Shown here one piece after another: positions 47,539 through 57,939 of a stretch of DNA of 64,000 nucleotides (position 1 is the first letter of the stretch; each line of letters starts with the position of its first letter). Position numbers and translations under genes: made by a program. The notes beneath the pieces were generated by a model. It had not been told where the DNA came from. It saw nothing but the letters and a program-made list of their open reading frames with translations, and did not search any database. Origin of the DNA: Ganoderma boninense. Its lineage: Eukaryota > Basidiomycota > Agaricomycetes > Polyporales > Polyporaceae. The DNA lies in NCBI GenBank assembly GCA_002900995.3, contig CM035306.1, positions 3,258,100-3,322,099 of the forward strand. The letters are read 5' to 3'.

Positions 47539-48399
47539 ATGTCAGGCATCTGCAGAGCCCGTCTAGCCGAGGAGCGCAAGCAGTGGCGCAAGGACCACCC
47601 CTTTGCACGCGTCTTTCCCTGCCAGTCCCGCACACCACCGCTCACATTCCTCCAGGGCTTCTACGCCAAACCAACCAAAGCTCCCGATGGCTCCATGAAC
47701 CTTCTTGAGTGGGAGGTCGGCATCCCTGGAAAGGCCGGGGTGCGTACACCTCCAAACCTTGCTGTTTCCTTGGCGTGGGTTGCTGAACGCATGGGGTACA
47801 GACACCATGGGAAGGTGGTGTCTACAAACTCATGATGATATTTCCCGAAGGTACTGCCTCGTCGCGTCGACCCTGTCTGTGTGTCTCCACGAGAGCTGAA
47901 TACATTTTTAGATTATCCATCGAAGCCTCCCAAATGTGTGTCAGCAGCATTCTACACCATGTGGAACTCCTCGCTCATTTTTTGCAGGCAAATTCACTCC
48001 ACCACTCTTCCACCCCAACGTATACCCTTCGGGCACTGTCTGCCTGTCTATTCTCGACGAAGAGAAGTCTTGGAAACCCGCCATTACAATCAAGCAGGTC
48101 CGCAGACTCCGAGGCCGATGCGCGCGCGTGTACTGATCTACCAACAGGTATTGCTTGGTATCCAGGAACTCCTCGACGACCCCAACGTGAACGACCCCGC
48201 GCAAAGCGATGCTTACACGATGTTCAAGTGCGGATCGCCTTCCATCCTTCTCGTGGGCCTGGTAGCTAATTATTGCCCCGACCAGGAACGACAAGGTGGC
48301 GTACGAGTACGTGTGCGGCTCTTTCTTAGTACCCGAAAACTCATGTCGTCCCACAGACGCCGTGTGAAGCAGCAAGCGCGAGAGAACATCCCGAAGTAA
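47539..48399 (+). CDS. UBC9: SUMO-conjugating enzyme E2 UBC9
   Basis: E2 enzyme that takes SUMO from the Aos1-Uba2 E1 and attaches it to lysines, mainly in the nucleus. The start [20 protein letters not shown] is diagnostic. Then come [60 protein letters not shown] and [20 protein letters not shown] with the active-site cysteine. [40 protein letters not shown] and RENIPK complete it. Length and motifs are normal. The first intron is odd: the exact family sequence DHPF-GFYAKP needs a GC-AG intron (47605-47655). A GT donor six bases later would insert Ala-Arg. Other introns are ordinary GT-AG. It is convergent with nothing close; a gene-poor gap follows. Confidence 0.95.
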
Positions 48400-50053
48400 C
48401 CAGGTATCTATCTAGCTATCGTCCTCTGTTGTATTGTTGTCGGGCTATTCTTACTCTACTAGCAGTTTCCCGTGCCATTGCCCCGGAAAGGGTGTTTTCG
48501 GCTGGTAGGATTAAGCATCTCAATTGGTATTTACAGCTTACTTGATATATACAATAAAGTCTATCTAGAAGGTGGAAGGTCGACACTTGGAATTTTGAAA
48601 CAGCATAAACAACAGCGACATGCGTGCCATGTCGAGCCAACGTAGCTTCAGTGACCACCGCTTGACTAAAACCCCATGCGCACATCGGCCGGGCTGTCGC
48701 CTGCCCTCAATGCGCCGTGCCCTTCTGGAGTGTGCATGAGCAGCCTGGCACTCATCAAGGTGGCAGCGTTAGAAAATTGTTTAGAGAACTCACCTCTTGA
48801 AGTCCCCGGTCGCTCCGACTTGGAATGGCTGGCGAAGTTCATGAGGAGCTGTGCCTCAAAAATGTGAACGTACCAAGCATGAACATTGCCCTCTCTGGGC
48901 TCGAACATATGCGAAACCTGGTACTCAGTCATTGGCTCACCTTCTTCCACTCCGCAAGTGTCTGACCAACCTTCATCCCAGTATCAGTACATCCTCCGGT
49001 ATGGCTGTCCCTTTGACCACTACAGTATATGCGTAAGAATCAAGCACATAAATAACATGATATATGTAACAGGTAGCTCACCGTTCATTGAAGTTGCATG
49101 CAATATATACCATAGTGCAGGCGGGGTATTGTGCAGCAGGGAACGCTCACTGGCTAGGGACGTTGCTCGTCACATCTCATGGCTGTATAAACCACCAACC
49201 TCGCAATAACAGGTTTCTGTCTGTATAATGGTGATGTATGGCATCACGCCGTGTTGTAAGTCAGAGTCAGACATGAGACGTGACACTCGGACATACCCTC
49301 TGGACCCTAGACTCCAGCCAGCCCTGATTCTGCCTGCAGGGTTACTGTCAATCTGTAATCCTTCTAAGAAGCATTGAAACCCCCTTTTTGAAGACTATGG
49401 CTAGTGTCTTTCCGCTGAAATGGGTCCGAGTCAACGTGGCACTCCTGCAGTTCATCCGAGGCGTGAACGTACCGTCAAAGTGCATAGCAAAGATAGAGCT
49501 TGAGGACGCTGAGAGAGAAGTGTATGGAGAAAAAGCCAGTAGACAAAAAGAAGGCAGCAGAGGGGCGGTCGCAGTTGCGGCCAGTCGTGGCCAGAGTAGA
49601 GAGTAGAGGCTTGACCGCGTCCACGACGCCCGTCGCCTGGTCTCGTCGGCGTCAAAAGCACTGCATAAGCGCTTCAGCCGCAATCGGTGGGCCAACGCCT
49701 CGTCCTACATACGCTCGAGTCTTAGAATGGAGGATTTGAATGAAACGCATCATATACATAGAATGCATCTCTTAGGCAGTATCTTGAATCAGAATCGCTC
49801 CCTGAGTTTCCCTCGTCTGCGTCGGCGGGGTCTCCGATACATGGACCTGCCTAAAATAGTAATTGAAAGGGCGCTTGTTTTCATGCTTTACTATAGAAGA
49901 TATGATATGGTTTGTGACCCTCGGGAATCCCTTCAGGACGAGCTCCATTTACACCCTCGTTGCACACGAAAGCATGCGGTGCGTTCCATAGACATTAATG
50001 GTGCTACTGGGAACGTGTCCAGACGATGGGAGCCCGAGGGCAACGGAGCTCCA
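48400..50053. other. gap without an assigned gene
   Basis: About 1.65 kb between UBC9 and the SNU13 3' end. On the minus strand a possible small intron-containing gene starts near 49128 (MVYIACNFNER, then GT...AG and GQRDSHTGGCTDTGMKVGQT) and may run to about 48670. No family is recognised and the splice sites are not compelling, so it is not listed as a gene. Confidence 0.4.
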
Positions 50054-50616
50054 TCAGACCATGAGCCGTTCAACCTTGAGCTTTATCGTGTCGATCTGGC
50101 TGGAAAGTTCCTTGTTCTCGTTGGTAGTGATGCTCGCAGCAATGACGGGCCGCGTAACACCGCAGGCCCGGCCCAGGGCAGCCTTGGACTCGACGAAGAT
50201 GTATGTGACGTTCTGTCGTGAGATTAGATTTGCATGGGCGCTTACTAGTCTCCGAGGATGTGCTCACCTTCTCCTCACAAAGCAGAGGCAGGTGGAGGAG
50301 AATTTCCAGTGGCTCGGTATCCGCAGTGAGAATGATGAGCTCAGCGATACCACGGTTGAGAGTTTTGGTGGCTGCAAGAAGGGGAAGGGGTGTCAGAGAG
50401 ATATGCGAGAACATCCGGAAGTCGTCAACGGCGCACCCTCGTTCGCTCCTTTCTTCAGCTGTTTGAATTGCGAAGCACGCTCGACGAGGTCCAGGATCTA
50501 ATGATATGCCAGTTGGCTCGGGAGCAGCATGGATGAAGTCTGGAGAAACGTACGTCGTTGTTCAGCTCAGGGCCGGCGCGGGGCCATGCCTTTGCTTTAG
50601 CATCGGTGTCTGCCAT
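50054..50616 (-). CDS. SNU13: U4/U6.U5 snRNP and box C/D snoRNP protein SNU13
   Basis: RNA-binding protein of the L7Ae family that recognises kink-turns in U4 snRNA and box C/D snoRNAs, acting in splicing and rRNA modification. The protein is about 126 aa, as usual. It starts [20 protein letters not shown] and continues [20 protein letters not shown] and [20 protein letters not shown]. The core RNA-binding stretch is [20 protein letters not shown]. Next come [20 protein letters not shown] and [20 protein letters not shown]. It ends KLKVERLMV. Four short introns interrupt it. The gene is divergent from the AA8 cytochrome gene over 569 bp. Confidence 0.96.
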
Positions 50617-51185
50617 GATAGCGGGTGTTTTATGTCGCGACCTCACGTATGGATGATCCTTGGTCGATGTATTGTCAGATGACGCCTCTCGCGAACAAGG
50701 CGGAAGACGTGAAGGAGGAGTGCAGGATGGTGCAGGTGAAGCCGGAACGGCAGTGCAGACTCGACGACGAAAATTCCGCCACACACGCGCTTCCGACCTC
50801 CCGATTAGGCAGGTCCACCAAATCGTCCCGATCTCCGAGCCACTCTCCCTTGCCTTCATCCTCGAGCAAACGCAATCCCGAGCCTGTCGCTCTCCACCCG
50901 TTGTTGCGACCTTTGTCCGGGACTCTCTCTGTGGCGTGTTGTCCCTGGAGGTGATATTTTTGTCGACGCCATAGCACGCAGTCCGCATGATCTACGGTTT
51001 TACTATGGTACAACTTAGGTGAAAGCCACGACTAAACTGAGCCCAGCCAGCATGTATGTGCGGCAAGGGCAACATGACCGTATTCAAAACAGTATATGAA
51101 GGCTGCGCCGGTCAATGGATATCCATAGAGACCCAGATCTCGAGCTTCCAGCTTCCTCACTCACCTACGTCCCTCAGTGAGCAAG
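50617..51185. promoter_or_regulatory. divergent promoter region SNU13 / AA8 cytochrome
   Basis: This gap contains a TATA-like TATATGAA at 51093-51100, 86 bp upstream of the AA8 gene ATG. A housekeeping gene (SNU13) and a gene class that is often induced on cellulose share it. Minus-strand frames here (for example 50455-50988) run into SNU13 but look like UTR. Confidence 0.4.
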
Positions 51186-52370
51186 ATGATATGTAAACTT
51201 CTCGCCATAGCCTTCGCCGCCGCCGCCGCCGCCTCTTTGGGTATAGTCGCTCTCTGCGTACTCAAATTAGTTCTATGCTCATTACATTTTGGGAAAACAG
51301 CATCAGCCCAGGTGGCTTCTTCGTATTGCGACGCTCCCAGCGGCATATGCTTCCAAGGATACACAGTAAGAGCTAGACCCCACAAATCAATGGCTGAGCC
51401 TTAATGCTAGGTCGAAACACGCAGGACACTACTATGGATATGACTATCGGCGTGATCCTTCCTCCGTTGGCCACGCCGCCATCGGACGAATACATTGTGC
51501 AGATGGTCGTGCCCGTCAGCTACGGCTGGTCTGGTATCAGCATGGGAGGACAGATGACGAATAGTCTTCTCGTCCCCTTCTGGCCGAATGGCGACGAAAT
51601 CGTGCTGGGACCCCGCTGGGCAGAGTGCGCTTTCTTTTTGGGATGTGTCCTTATTTGCGCTAATGCCATCTCATACGACTTCAGTGACTACGTTCTCCCC
51701 ACAGCGTACGCTGGCCCGGAGATCACCCTGCTTCCTCCCTCGACGGTGAACAGTACGCATGTCAATGCCATCTTTCGTTGCCAGGTCAGTGACTCTTGGT
51801 CGTTCATGGAATATGCATTCAACAATGTTTTAGAACTGTACCGTGTGGGACGGAGGCTCTCTCGGATCGGGCGATCTCAACGGGACCGCCGTCTTCGCCT
51901 ACGTCGCTTCTACGATGACTGGTGTTGATGACCCCTCAGATGTCAACTCCAGTTTTTTGGAACACGACTACTTCAACTTCTTTGGCATGGACCTCAGCGC
52001 AGCGCACTCGTCGTTGTATACTCAGTACGTCAGTGGCGGGGCCAGTTCGACGACCGCGCCCCCGGCCCCTTCGTCGACTCCGGCAACGCCGTCTAGCACG
52101 AGTAGCGCGCCTGCTGCGACTCAGACTGAAGTGAGTTTCCAAGCTAGCTTGTTTACGCTGATAGTGGCTTAAATTCCTCTTCCCCCTTCCTCTGCCTAGT
52201 ATGGACAGGTGAAGAAGCTTCTACGGCCTACTTGACATTATTGACTGTGCTAATGGCCTCCTACCTCATCATAGTGCGGCGGAACCGGCTGGACTGGCCC
52301 TACCGTTTGCGCGTCAGGTCTGACATGCGTTGCTGTGTCACCTCCATACTACAGTCAGTGCCAGGCGTAG
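51186..52370 (+). CDS. secreted AA8 cytochrome b562 with CBM1 (cellulose-binding)
   Basis: Extracellular haem protein resembling the cytochrome domain of cellobiose dehydrogenase, able in principle to pass electrons to lytic polysaccharide monooxygenases on cellulose. Seven exons give 273 aa. The signal peptide is [20 protein letters not shown], cut about after Ala21. The AA8 domain has [35 protein letters not shown] and [18 protein letters not shown]; the Met of GGQM and the His of LEHD align with the axial haem ligands Met65 and His163 of Phanerochaete cellobiose dehydrogenase. A Ser/Thr/Pro/Ala linker follows. The CBM1 is rebuilt from a 9-nt exon (52200-52208, Tyr-Gly-Gln) and a last exon [15 protein letters not shown] to PPYYSQCQA, with all four cysteines and three aromatics. 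There is no FAD dehydrogenase domain; such CBM1-tailed cytochromes are known in white-rot fungi. Confidence 0.93.
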
Positions 52371-52663
52371 GTAGACATTCTGATGTGGCTACACAAGTAC
52401 TGGAAATAGCAGTGCAAGCGCTCCGATGACGTCGACGAGGCGCGCGAGATGTGTGACATCACGTGGGGAAGTTGTGATCGAAACGGTGGGGCGCGGTGCA
52501 ATCGCAGTCCGAGTCGGCCTCCTGCTTTCAAAGGCACCCGACGCTCCATCGCCACCTTTGGCCACCGATACGCAGGTCGTATAGAATGGACAGGGCCCAG
52601 GGAAGTCAGGGGTCACCGCTTTACAACCCTCCCACTTCCCCGTTGCCTTCACAGCGAACCACC

Positions 52664-53824
52664 ATGGCAGAGCACGGGCCTCCGATGGTGGTGGACGTTC
52701 ACACCCCTTCCTCCTCATTTGCTATCGTATACACAGGCAAGTTCTTCTTCCAGACGCGATTCTATTGTATCTAAAGTTTGGGCCAGACTCGGATGACAAT
52801 CTCCAAACCATATACACGAAGCTTACGCAGAAGGCGTTCGCGGAGCTCCATGGCAAGCCGGTCCGCGCTGGCTACGTCAAGTACGAGTGGAACAACTCCT
52901 TCTATAACCTGGACGATGGCATGTCTTTGTCTTCCTTTTGTGACGGCTGAGCACTACGTCTGCTAACATTAAAGCTAGACTCGGACTATTCCGTGTTCGC
53001 GTGGCGGTTAAAGTCCACGTCGTTAGGACACGAAAGCACGCCTGTCCTATTCCTCCGGGATCCAAGCGTGCCGCTTCCGCCGGCTACCGAGTACAGGAAC
53101 GCGTCCTTCTACATGTTCCGTCCCAGGCCCATCGCTTCCCCCACTCCCCAGGATGGCGTTTCCCTGCGAAGTGGGAAGTCGCGCAAGAAGGCGGCGAAGG
53201 CCGAGGAGGACGACGGCGTTCCGAACTTCAAGAAGGAGTTCGAGCGGTTCCACGGCGAGAACGGCGTCCGCACCATCATGGGGAGCATTGGTCCCGTGAA
53301 CAACGGTGGGTGTCGATCATGTGCACTTGCGCTCCTTTTCTCACCGCAGGTGCTGACTCGGATCGTTCCTTGCCGTTCATATTCACTATGGAATTCGTTC
53401 TTGACCTGCGCAGTGCGAATGCTGTTGAAGAGTGGCTACCGCCACGTATACATCTCACGCAAGTTCGCGATCCAGAACGGGTTCATTCCCCGCGATGCCG
53501 CACTGGGACATTACGGATACAGCGGGCTAGTGAAGTACGGTTTCTATCAGCATTCAGGCGCTGCGCTTTTGCTGAGTCTTTGTTTTTGACAGCCTTGGGA
53601 AATGGCCCATTACCGTCGGCCGAACGCGTACAACACACACGGTGTATCTGTCTGAGGAAACCCACTTCGACGTTGTGCTTGGACGGTCGTTCGTGGAACT
53701 CAGGCAAATCAAGTTCGACCCCGTGGACCCCACGGATGTTGTATGCCAAGACACGGGTGAGAAGATTGACTGCGAACTAGTCATCCTGAGAGACGGGAGG
53801 GGACAGATCGTTGTGGTAACTTGA
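52664..53824 (+). CDS. retropepsin-like protein lacking the catalytic Asp (Ddi1-like plan)
   Basis: I do not recognise a named family. Five exons give 294 aa. The N-terminal part (YTDSDDNLQTIYTKLTQKAF, AGYVKYEWNNSFYNLDDDSD, YSVFAWRLK) looks like a small ubiquitin- or PB1-like fold. A charged middle follows (KSRKKAAKAEEDDGVPNFKK). The C-terminal part reads GSIGPVNNVRMLLKSGYRHV, YISRKFAIQNGFIPRD, LGKWPITVGRTRTTHTVYLS and ETHFDVVLGRSFVELRQIKF. This follows the strand order of retroviral-type aspartic proteases: the xxDSGAxxxFIS turn is replaced by LLKSGYRHVYIS, and the second hallmark (FDVILGxxFL) is kept. The catalytic Asp is thus Lys, so proteolysis is unlikely. Introns 1 (52737-52786) and 2 (52919-52978) both need GC donors; the other three are GT-AG. 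The gene model is firm, the fold call is inference. Confidence 0.7.
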
Positions 53825-54113
53825 TGTCCCAGGGCTGTCGTTCTTTCTTCGCGGACTCGGGATAAGGTTATTCTGATAAGAAGATACTTGGACTTCAGAG
53901 CTGCTTGTATTTACGGTTCATCAATGCTGAATCTACCTGTTATTTGTACATTCGCCATGCTGCGTAGTGACGAGTCCAGGCGCGACATTGTGGGGACAAG
54001 CGCCCGTTAAGCTGCGGGCGTCTGTGGCACGTGGAGAGCTGGGCGTGGCTGGTTTGAGCGAGGCGGACGACGACGCCAAACACCACCACGACGCCCTCTG
54101 CTCGTCGACCGCG

Positions 54114-54978
54114 ATGTCCGTCCTAGCACATCTGCTGCGCCCAGCAGCGGGTGCCCGCAGGGCGTACTCTGTCTTCTCCAAACCTGGGGGCGGCGGGTAC
54201 TTCAACTCGTCCAAGTCTCCCAAGGTCGCACCCCCATCATCCAGCAAGGCCAAGGTCGACTCATCCTCCTCGACCAATGCCGAGAACACCTCACCACCTG
54301 CGAAGGAGGATTCTTCTTCGATGGCGTCTGGACCCTCACCTAGCGGCGAATCGCTGCATATTCCCTCTCCATTCACCTACGCAACGAGTTCGCCTCTCTC
54401 TCCCGTGCATCCCCGTATCTCCTCCCAGGACCTCAAGCTGCACCAGTTCTTCTCCCTTCATCGACCACTGCTGACCATCTCCCAATCGCCCACATCGCTG
54501 TTTGAGTCGTTTTCCTCTCCGTTCCCAGTTATCCCGGACAATCCGCCGCCCCAGTCATCCAATTTTGGCAATGTGGAAGGGGAGAGCATGGAGGCCTCGC
54601 CGGAGGCCGATGCGGATGCCGCGCGACAGCTGGCGAGAGCGATGGTCGTCAACCGAGTGGGGGCTTCCATTGCTTGGGAAGAGACCCTCAAACGTCTCGG
54701 TCTCGATGTGACGTCTGGACGCGCAGAGGAGGTCAGCATGGCGGAGGCGGAGTTCGAGATATACATGGATAGCACCAAGAGGAAGCGGCGAAAGAAGATG
54801 AAGAAGCACAAGTGAGTGCTATTGTCCGCCGCAGGAGGCCCGCCCACTGATAAATACTCCATTCCACAGGCTCAAGAAGCGGAGACGCGTATGTATCCAT
54901 TGTTCCGTCGAGTGCTACGGTGCGCTGACCATCCTTCTCCAGCTGAACCGCGCGCAGCGCGTTAAGATTGGCCGGTGA
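54114..54978 (+). CDS. COX24: mitochondrial small-subunit ribosomal protein mS38 (DUF1713, Cox24/AURKAIP1 type)
   Basis: Mitochondrial protein of the small ribosomal subunit; the yeast protein is needed for COX1 expression. The N-terminus MSVLAHLLRPAAGARRAYSV is a plausible targeting peptide. A long Ser/Pro-rich spacer follows. Then comes ARAMVVNRVGASIAWEETLK. The family signature is at the C-terminus: MDSTKRKRRKKMKKHKLKKR, then RRLNRAQRVKIGR, the very basic DUF1713 helix. It is completed only by splicing two small exons (HKLKKRRR and LNRAQRVKIGR). Total length is about 250 aa. It is the second mitochondrial ribosomal protein in the window; the two are 50 kb apart and apparently unrelated in control. 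Confidence 0.9.
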
Positions 54979-56548
54979 CAGTAGAGTACAGAGGATGTCC
55001 TAATGTCTCCGTTGGACCCCGCCGAGCACCCCGAGCTGTACACCTGCCTAGAACTCCGTAATCTACCGCTGATTCCTCTCACCAGATTCTTTAATGTCAT
55101 CCGTGCGATATAGTGGGAAACCGTGGCTGTTCCCGTAAAGCTCTCGGAGCGAGCTGCAAATTTCTGGCGCTCACGAGGTTGTCAATCTGGTGCGTGCCGT
55201 CATGTCCCCCAAGAATCCTTCTATTGTCGAATATTGGCGAGGGGGTCATACGTGTTTCCCAATGCCCAATACCGCGCTCTTGTGGTCGTCACAGGCGCCG
55301 TATCATTTGACTAAAGGTTGAGAAGTGGACGCGTTCTTTCGCATGAGCGGAGGCGCGTCCTAGGATGGTTGTCCTGTTCACTACAAATGCCTTGATGTCA
55401 TTGTCCTGCTCGCGAAGTGGACGCGAAGCGCCGCGGGCGTCGCGTTTGCAACTTTCCAATCTGGGGTGTCTCTGCGTCAGAGCCCTTGCCATCTCTTCCA
55501 GGGCAGACATCTGTTCGCCATGTTGTGAAGATTGGTGTCCCCACCCATGCAGCTCCTCCACAGTGCTTCCCCGCTTTCAGCCATGGCGGACAATATTTTT
55601 CCAACGCCACCACGACGGCTTCATTATCCCCATGCGATAGTTAGCGGATGGCTGGAAGCGCAATCGTGCTACGGTACTTTGATTGATGTCACAGCCACAT
55701 ATCCATATCCAGGACAGTGGCCAGAAAGACAGGTCATATGCTTTCTCATCCAGCACTAAGGTTTCTATTTGTCCGCCGAGGCAAGCAATCCTCTTGCTTC
55801 GCAGACAAGGTTCGTCCGGGCTCCACTGTTCTGGGGCCGGAACACTGCTGATCACATCTGCTCCTTCATCAGGTGTTTGACGTCCCCGGCGGTCTGATTA
55901 CGGCAAATCGTGTGCTAGGAAAACCAGGTGGCCATACCGGGACTTGGGACGGTGTACACGGCATACGTCGCCAGCCGCAATATCGCGCTGTGCACGCTGC
56001 AGCGACGTCGGGTGCGCTTTAGCAAGTGCCCATCAGCGAGGACCTGTTCAAACTCTGACTAGATCTGTTCAGGGCTTTCCATTTCCGGACACGCAGGACG
56101 AGCTAGGGTGCCGCGGGAGCCGAAGACTGCCCCAGTCAGATGCTGTCCCCGTTCCCCATATCCTCCCCTTTGGAAGATTTCTGCGGAAGCCGAAAGCGCA
56201 CAAACCTTGGCCAACCACGCTAGATGCACAGTACTCATTCAATCGTCGGACGTCGGCGCCCCCGATGCTGTGACCTGTCCTTGTGCCCGCGCATGACTCG
56301 GCCCCGTTTGCAGAAGACCCATCTCGCCCAATTAGGCCAGACACACAAGAAGGCGGGGCCAAATGGCAAATAAGAACGGGCAGAGGCCCGAGCCCCCCCG
56401 ATCCCGTCCTCCCATTCGCCACACGTATGTGGTTGCGCTTTCCCTGCCTGCAGTATAAAACCTCCTTCCCTCGGGCTTCTGCTTCCCTCCCTTATACGCC
56501 CCACGTTTCCCACTTCCCTCCAGAAAACACATCGCGCGAGTGCCTCAG
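54979..56548. other. gap without an assigned gene
   Basis: About 1.6 kb. Minus-strand frames (55289-55561, ALEEMARALTQRHPRLESCK; 55577-55855) have fairly normal composition but no recognised domain and no clear splicing. The last 150 bp form the promoter of the CxxC protein gene. Confidence 0.4.
56454..56460 (+). promoter_or_regulatory. TATA box of the CxxC protein gene
   Basis: TATAAAA in the context GCAGTATAAAACC lies 89 bp upstream of the ATG at 56549 and is followed by a pyrimidine-rich leader, the usual layout of an agaricomycete core promoter. Confidence 0.5.
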
Positions 56549-57510
56549 ATGTCCTCGTACCAGCCGACAATGCCGCGACCGATCCCTGCGGGTGGCGGTC
56601 GGTCGCCGTCGCCGACCACCAGCGCGCACTCTGGGTCCTCTTCTCAAGGCGGCGGCTCGGACTTCAGCCATGGCTGGCACTGGCGCCACACCCCAGCGAG
56701 AAGCTCTAGCGGACACAGTTCGGACCTTATCTTCTCGATGGAACCTGAACTAAGGTCTGCCTCTGGCTCGCCGCGTCCTGGCAGCGCCGACCAAGCATTC
56801 CTCTATGATGTGCCCTCTCCCTTGTACGCGCAACCGCCCCCAGGCACCGTGCCTGTCTGCCCCCGCTGCCGACGCCAGTTCTACGCCGCCGACCACAATT
56901 CCCAGCAGGCCCATGATCACAATGCCATGTACCGTCCGAGGGCGCTGGTGTGCCCGACCTGTGAAGACCTCGAGACCTCATCCCAGCGGGCGAGCCGCCG
57001 CAACGAAGACGACTTCTTTGCGTCGAGCTCGGGCAGGCACGACAGGACGCCCAGGCAAAATGCAAACACGTACCAGCCCCAGCGCGAGCCGCCGCCCTCT
57101 GCTAGCCGACGGCACCAGCACAGTGCGTCCCCCCATCCTCCCCTCTTCACCCTGCAACCCACTCATTTCGCCGTGCAGGTACCTCAGCGCAGTTAACAAA
57201 CCCGATGCACATCGTCGGACGTGCTTTTCCTTCGTACAACGGGCACCCGCCACCTTACCCCTCGCCTCCTCCGTATACCCGAAGCATCTCCCAACCGCAC
57301 CAGTCTGCGTCGCGCTGGACCGCGACGTCCCTGCCCCCCGCTACGTTCGTCACTGGATCCTATCGTCCCCAGTACCAGCTTCCTCAGCTTATCACGCAGC
57401 TGGAGCATCGCGCGGCGCCCGCGCCGACGATCTCCCCCCGGACCACGGATCCAATCGTAATGACACCCGTCAGCCCGTCGTCTCGGCGGGGGCGGGGGCG
57501 GCAGTCCTAA
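56549..57510 (+). CDS. uncharacterised protein with paired CxxC motifs
   Basis: Two exons joined by a 56-nt intron (57123-57178) give 301 aa. The first 90 residues are Ser/Gly/Pro-rich (MSSYQPTMPRPIPAGGGRSP). In the middle, VPVCPRCRRQFYAADHNSQQ and RALVCPTCEDLETSSQRA place two CxxC pairs about 40 residues apart, so a zinc-ribbon-like metal site is possible. The C-terminal third is Pro/Tyr/Ser-rich (YNGHPPPYPSPPPYTRSISQ) and ends SSRRGRGRQS. The continuous frame, clean intron and upstream TATA box support a real gene. No function is assigned. A GTG nine bases upstream is in frame but the ATG is preferred. Confidence 0.68.
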
Positions 57511-57939
57511 GGATGCCCTTGTTTTCGCTCTCTGCTCTCGTGCTGTCCCTCACCCACCTGTAGTCTCCGAGGTTCCCGCGTTGTATGTTCTTTCTGTTTG
57601 TCTCGCAATTGTGCTGCGCATGCTTTTTACAGCAAATTATGGCTTTTCATTTCGGTATTGATACCGCACAGTGCTCGGAGGATACCACGCAATATGACTC
57701 GGGACAACATATAGTAATATTAAGTACTTAGGATGGTCTAGTAGAATACGGACGCATTAAGTAGAACAGCCTTCCGCCCGCATAGAGCAAAGAGACACTG
57801 TATGTATATAGATAGTTCCAATTCCGAATCGATATCTATGGCTGAATACCTGAAGTTGCGCATAATCCATCATAACACCTCATCTATAAAGCGAGAAACT
57901 GTATGGTTCCGAGAAATGTCCTCTCCACCGCGCACACCC
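57511..57939. other. convergent 3' region, no gene seen
   Basis: AT-richer DNA between the 3' ends of the CxxC gene and the second F-box gene. No coding-like segment seen. Confidence 0.5.
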
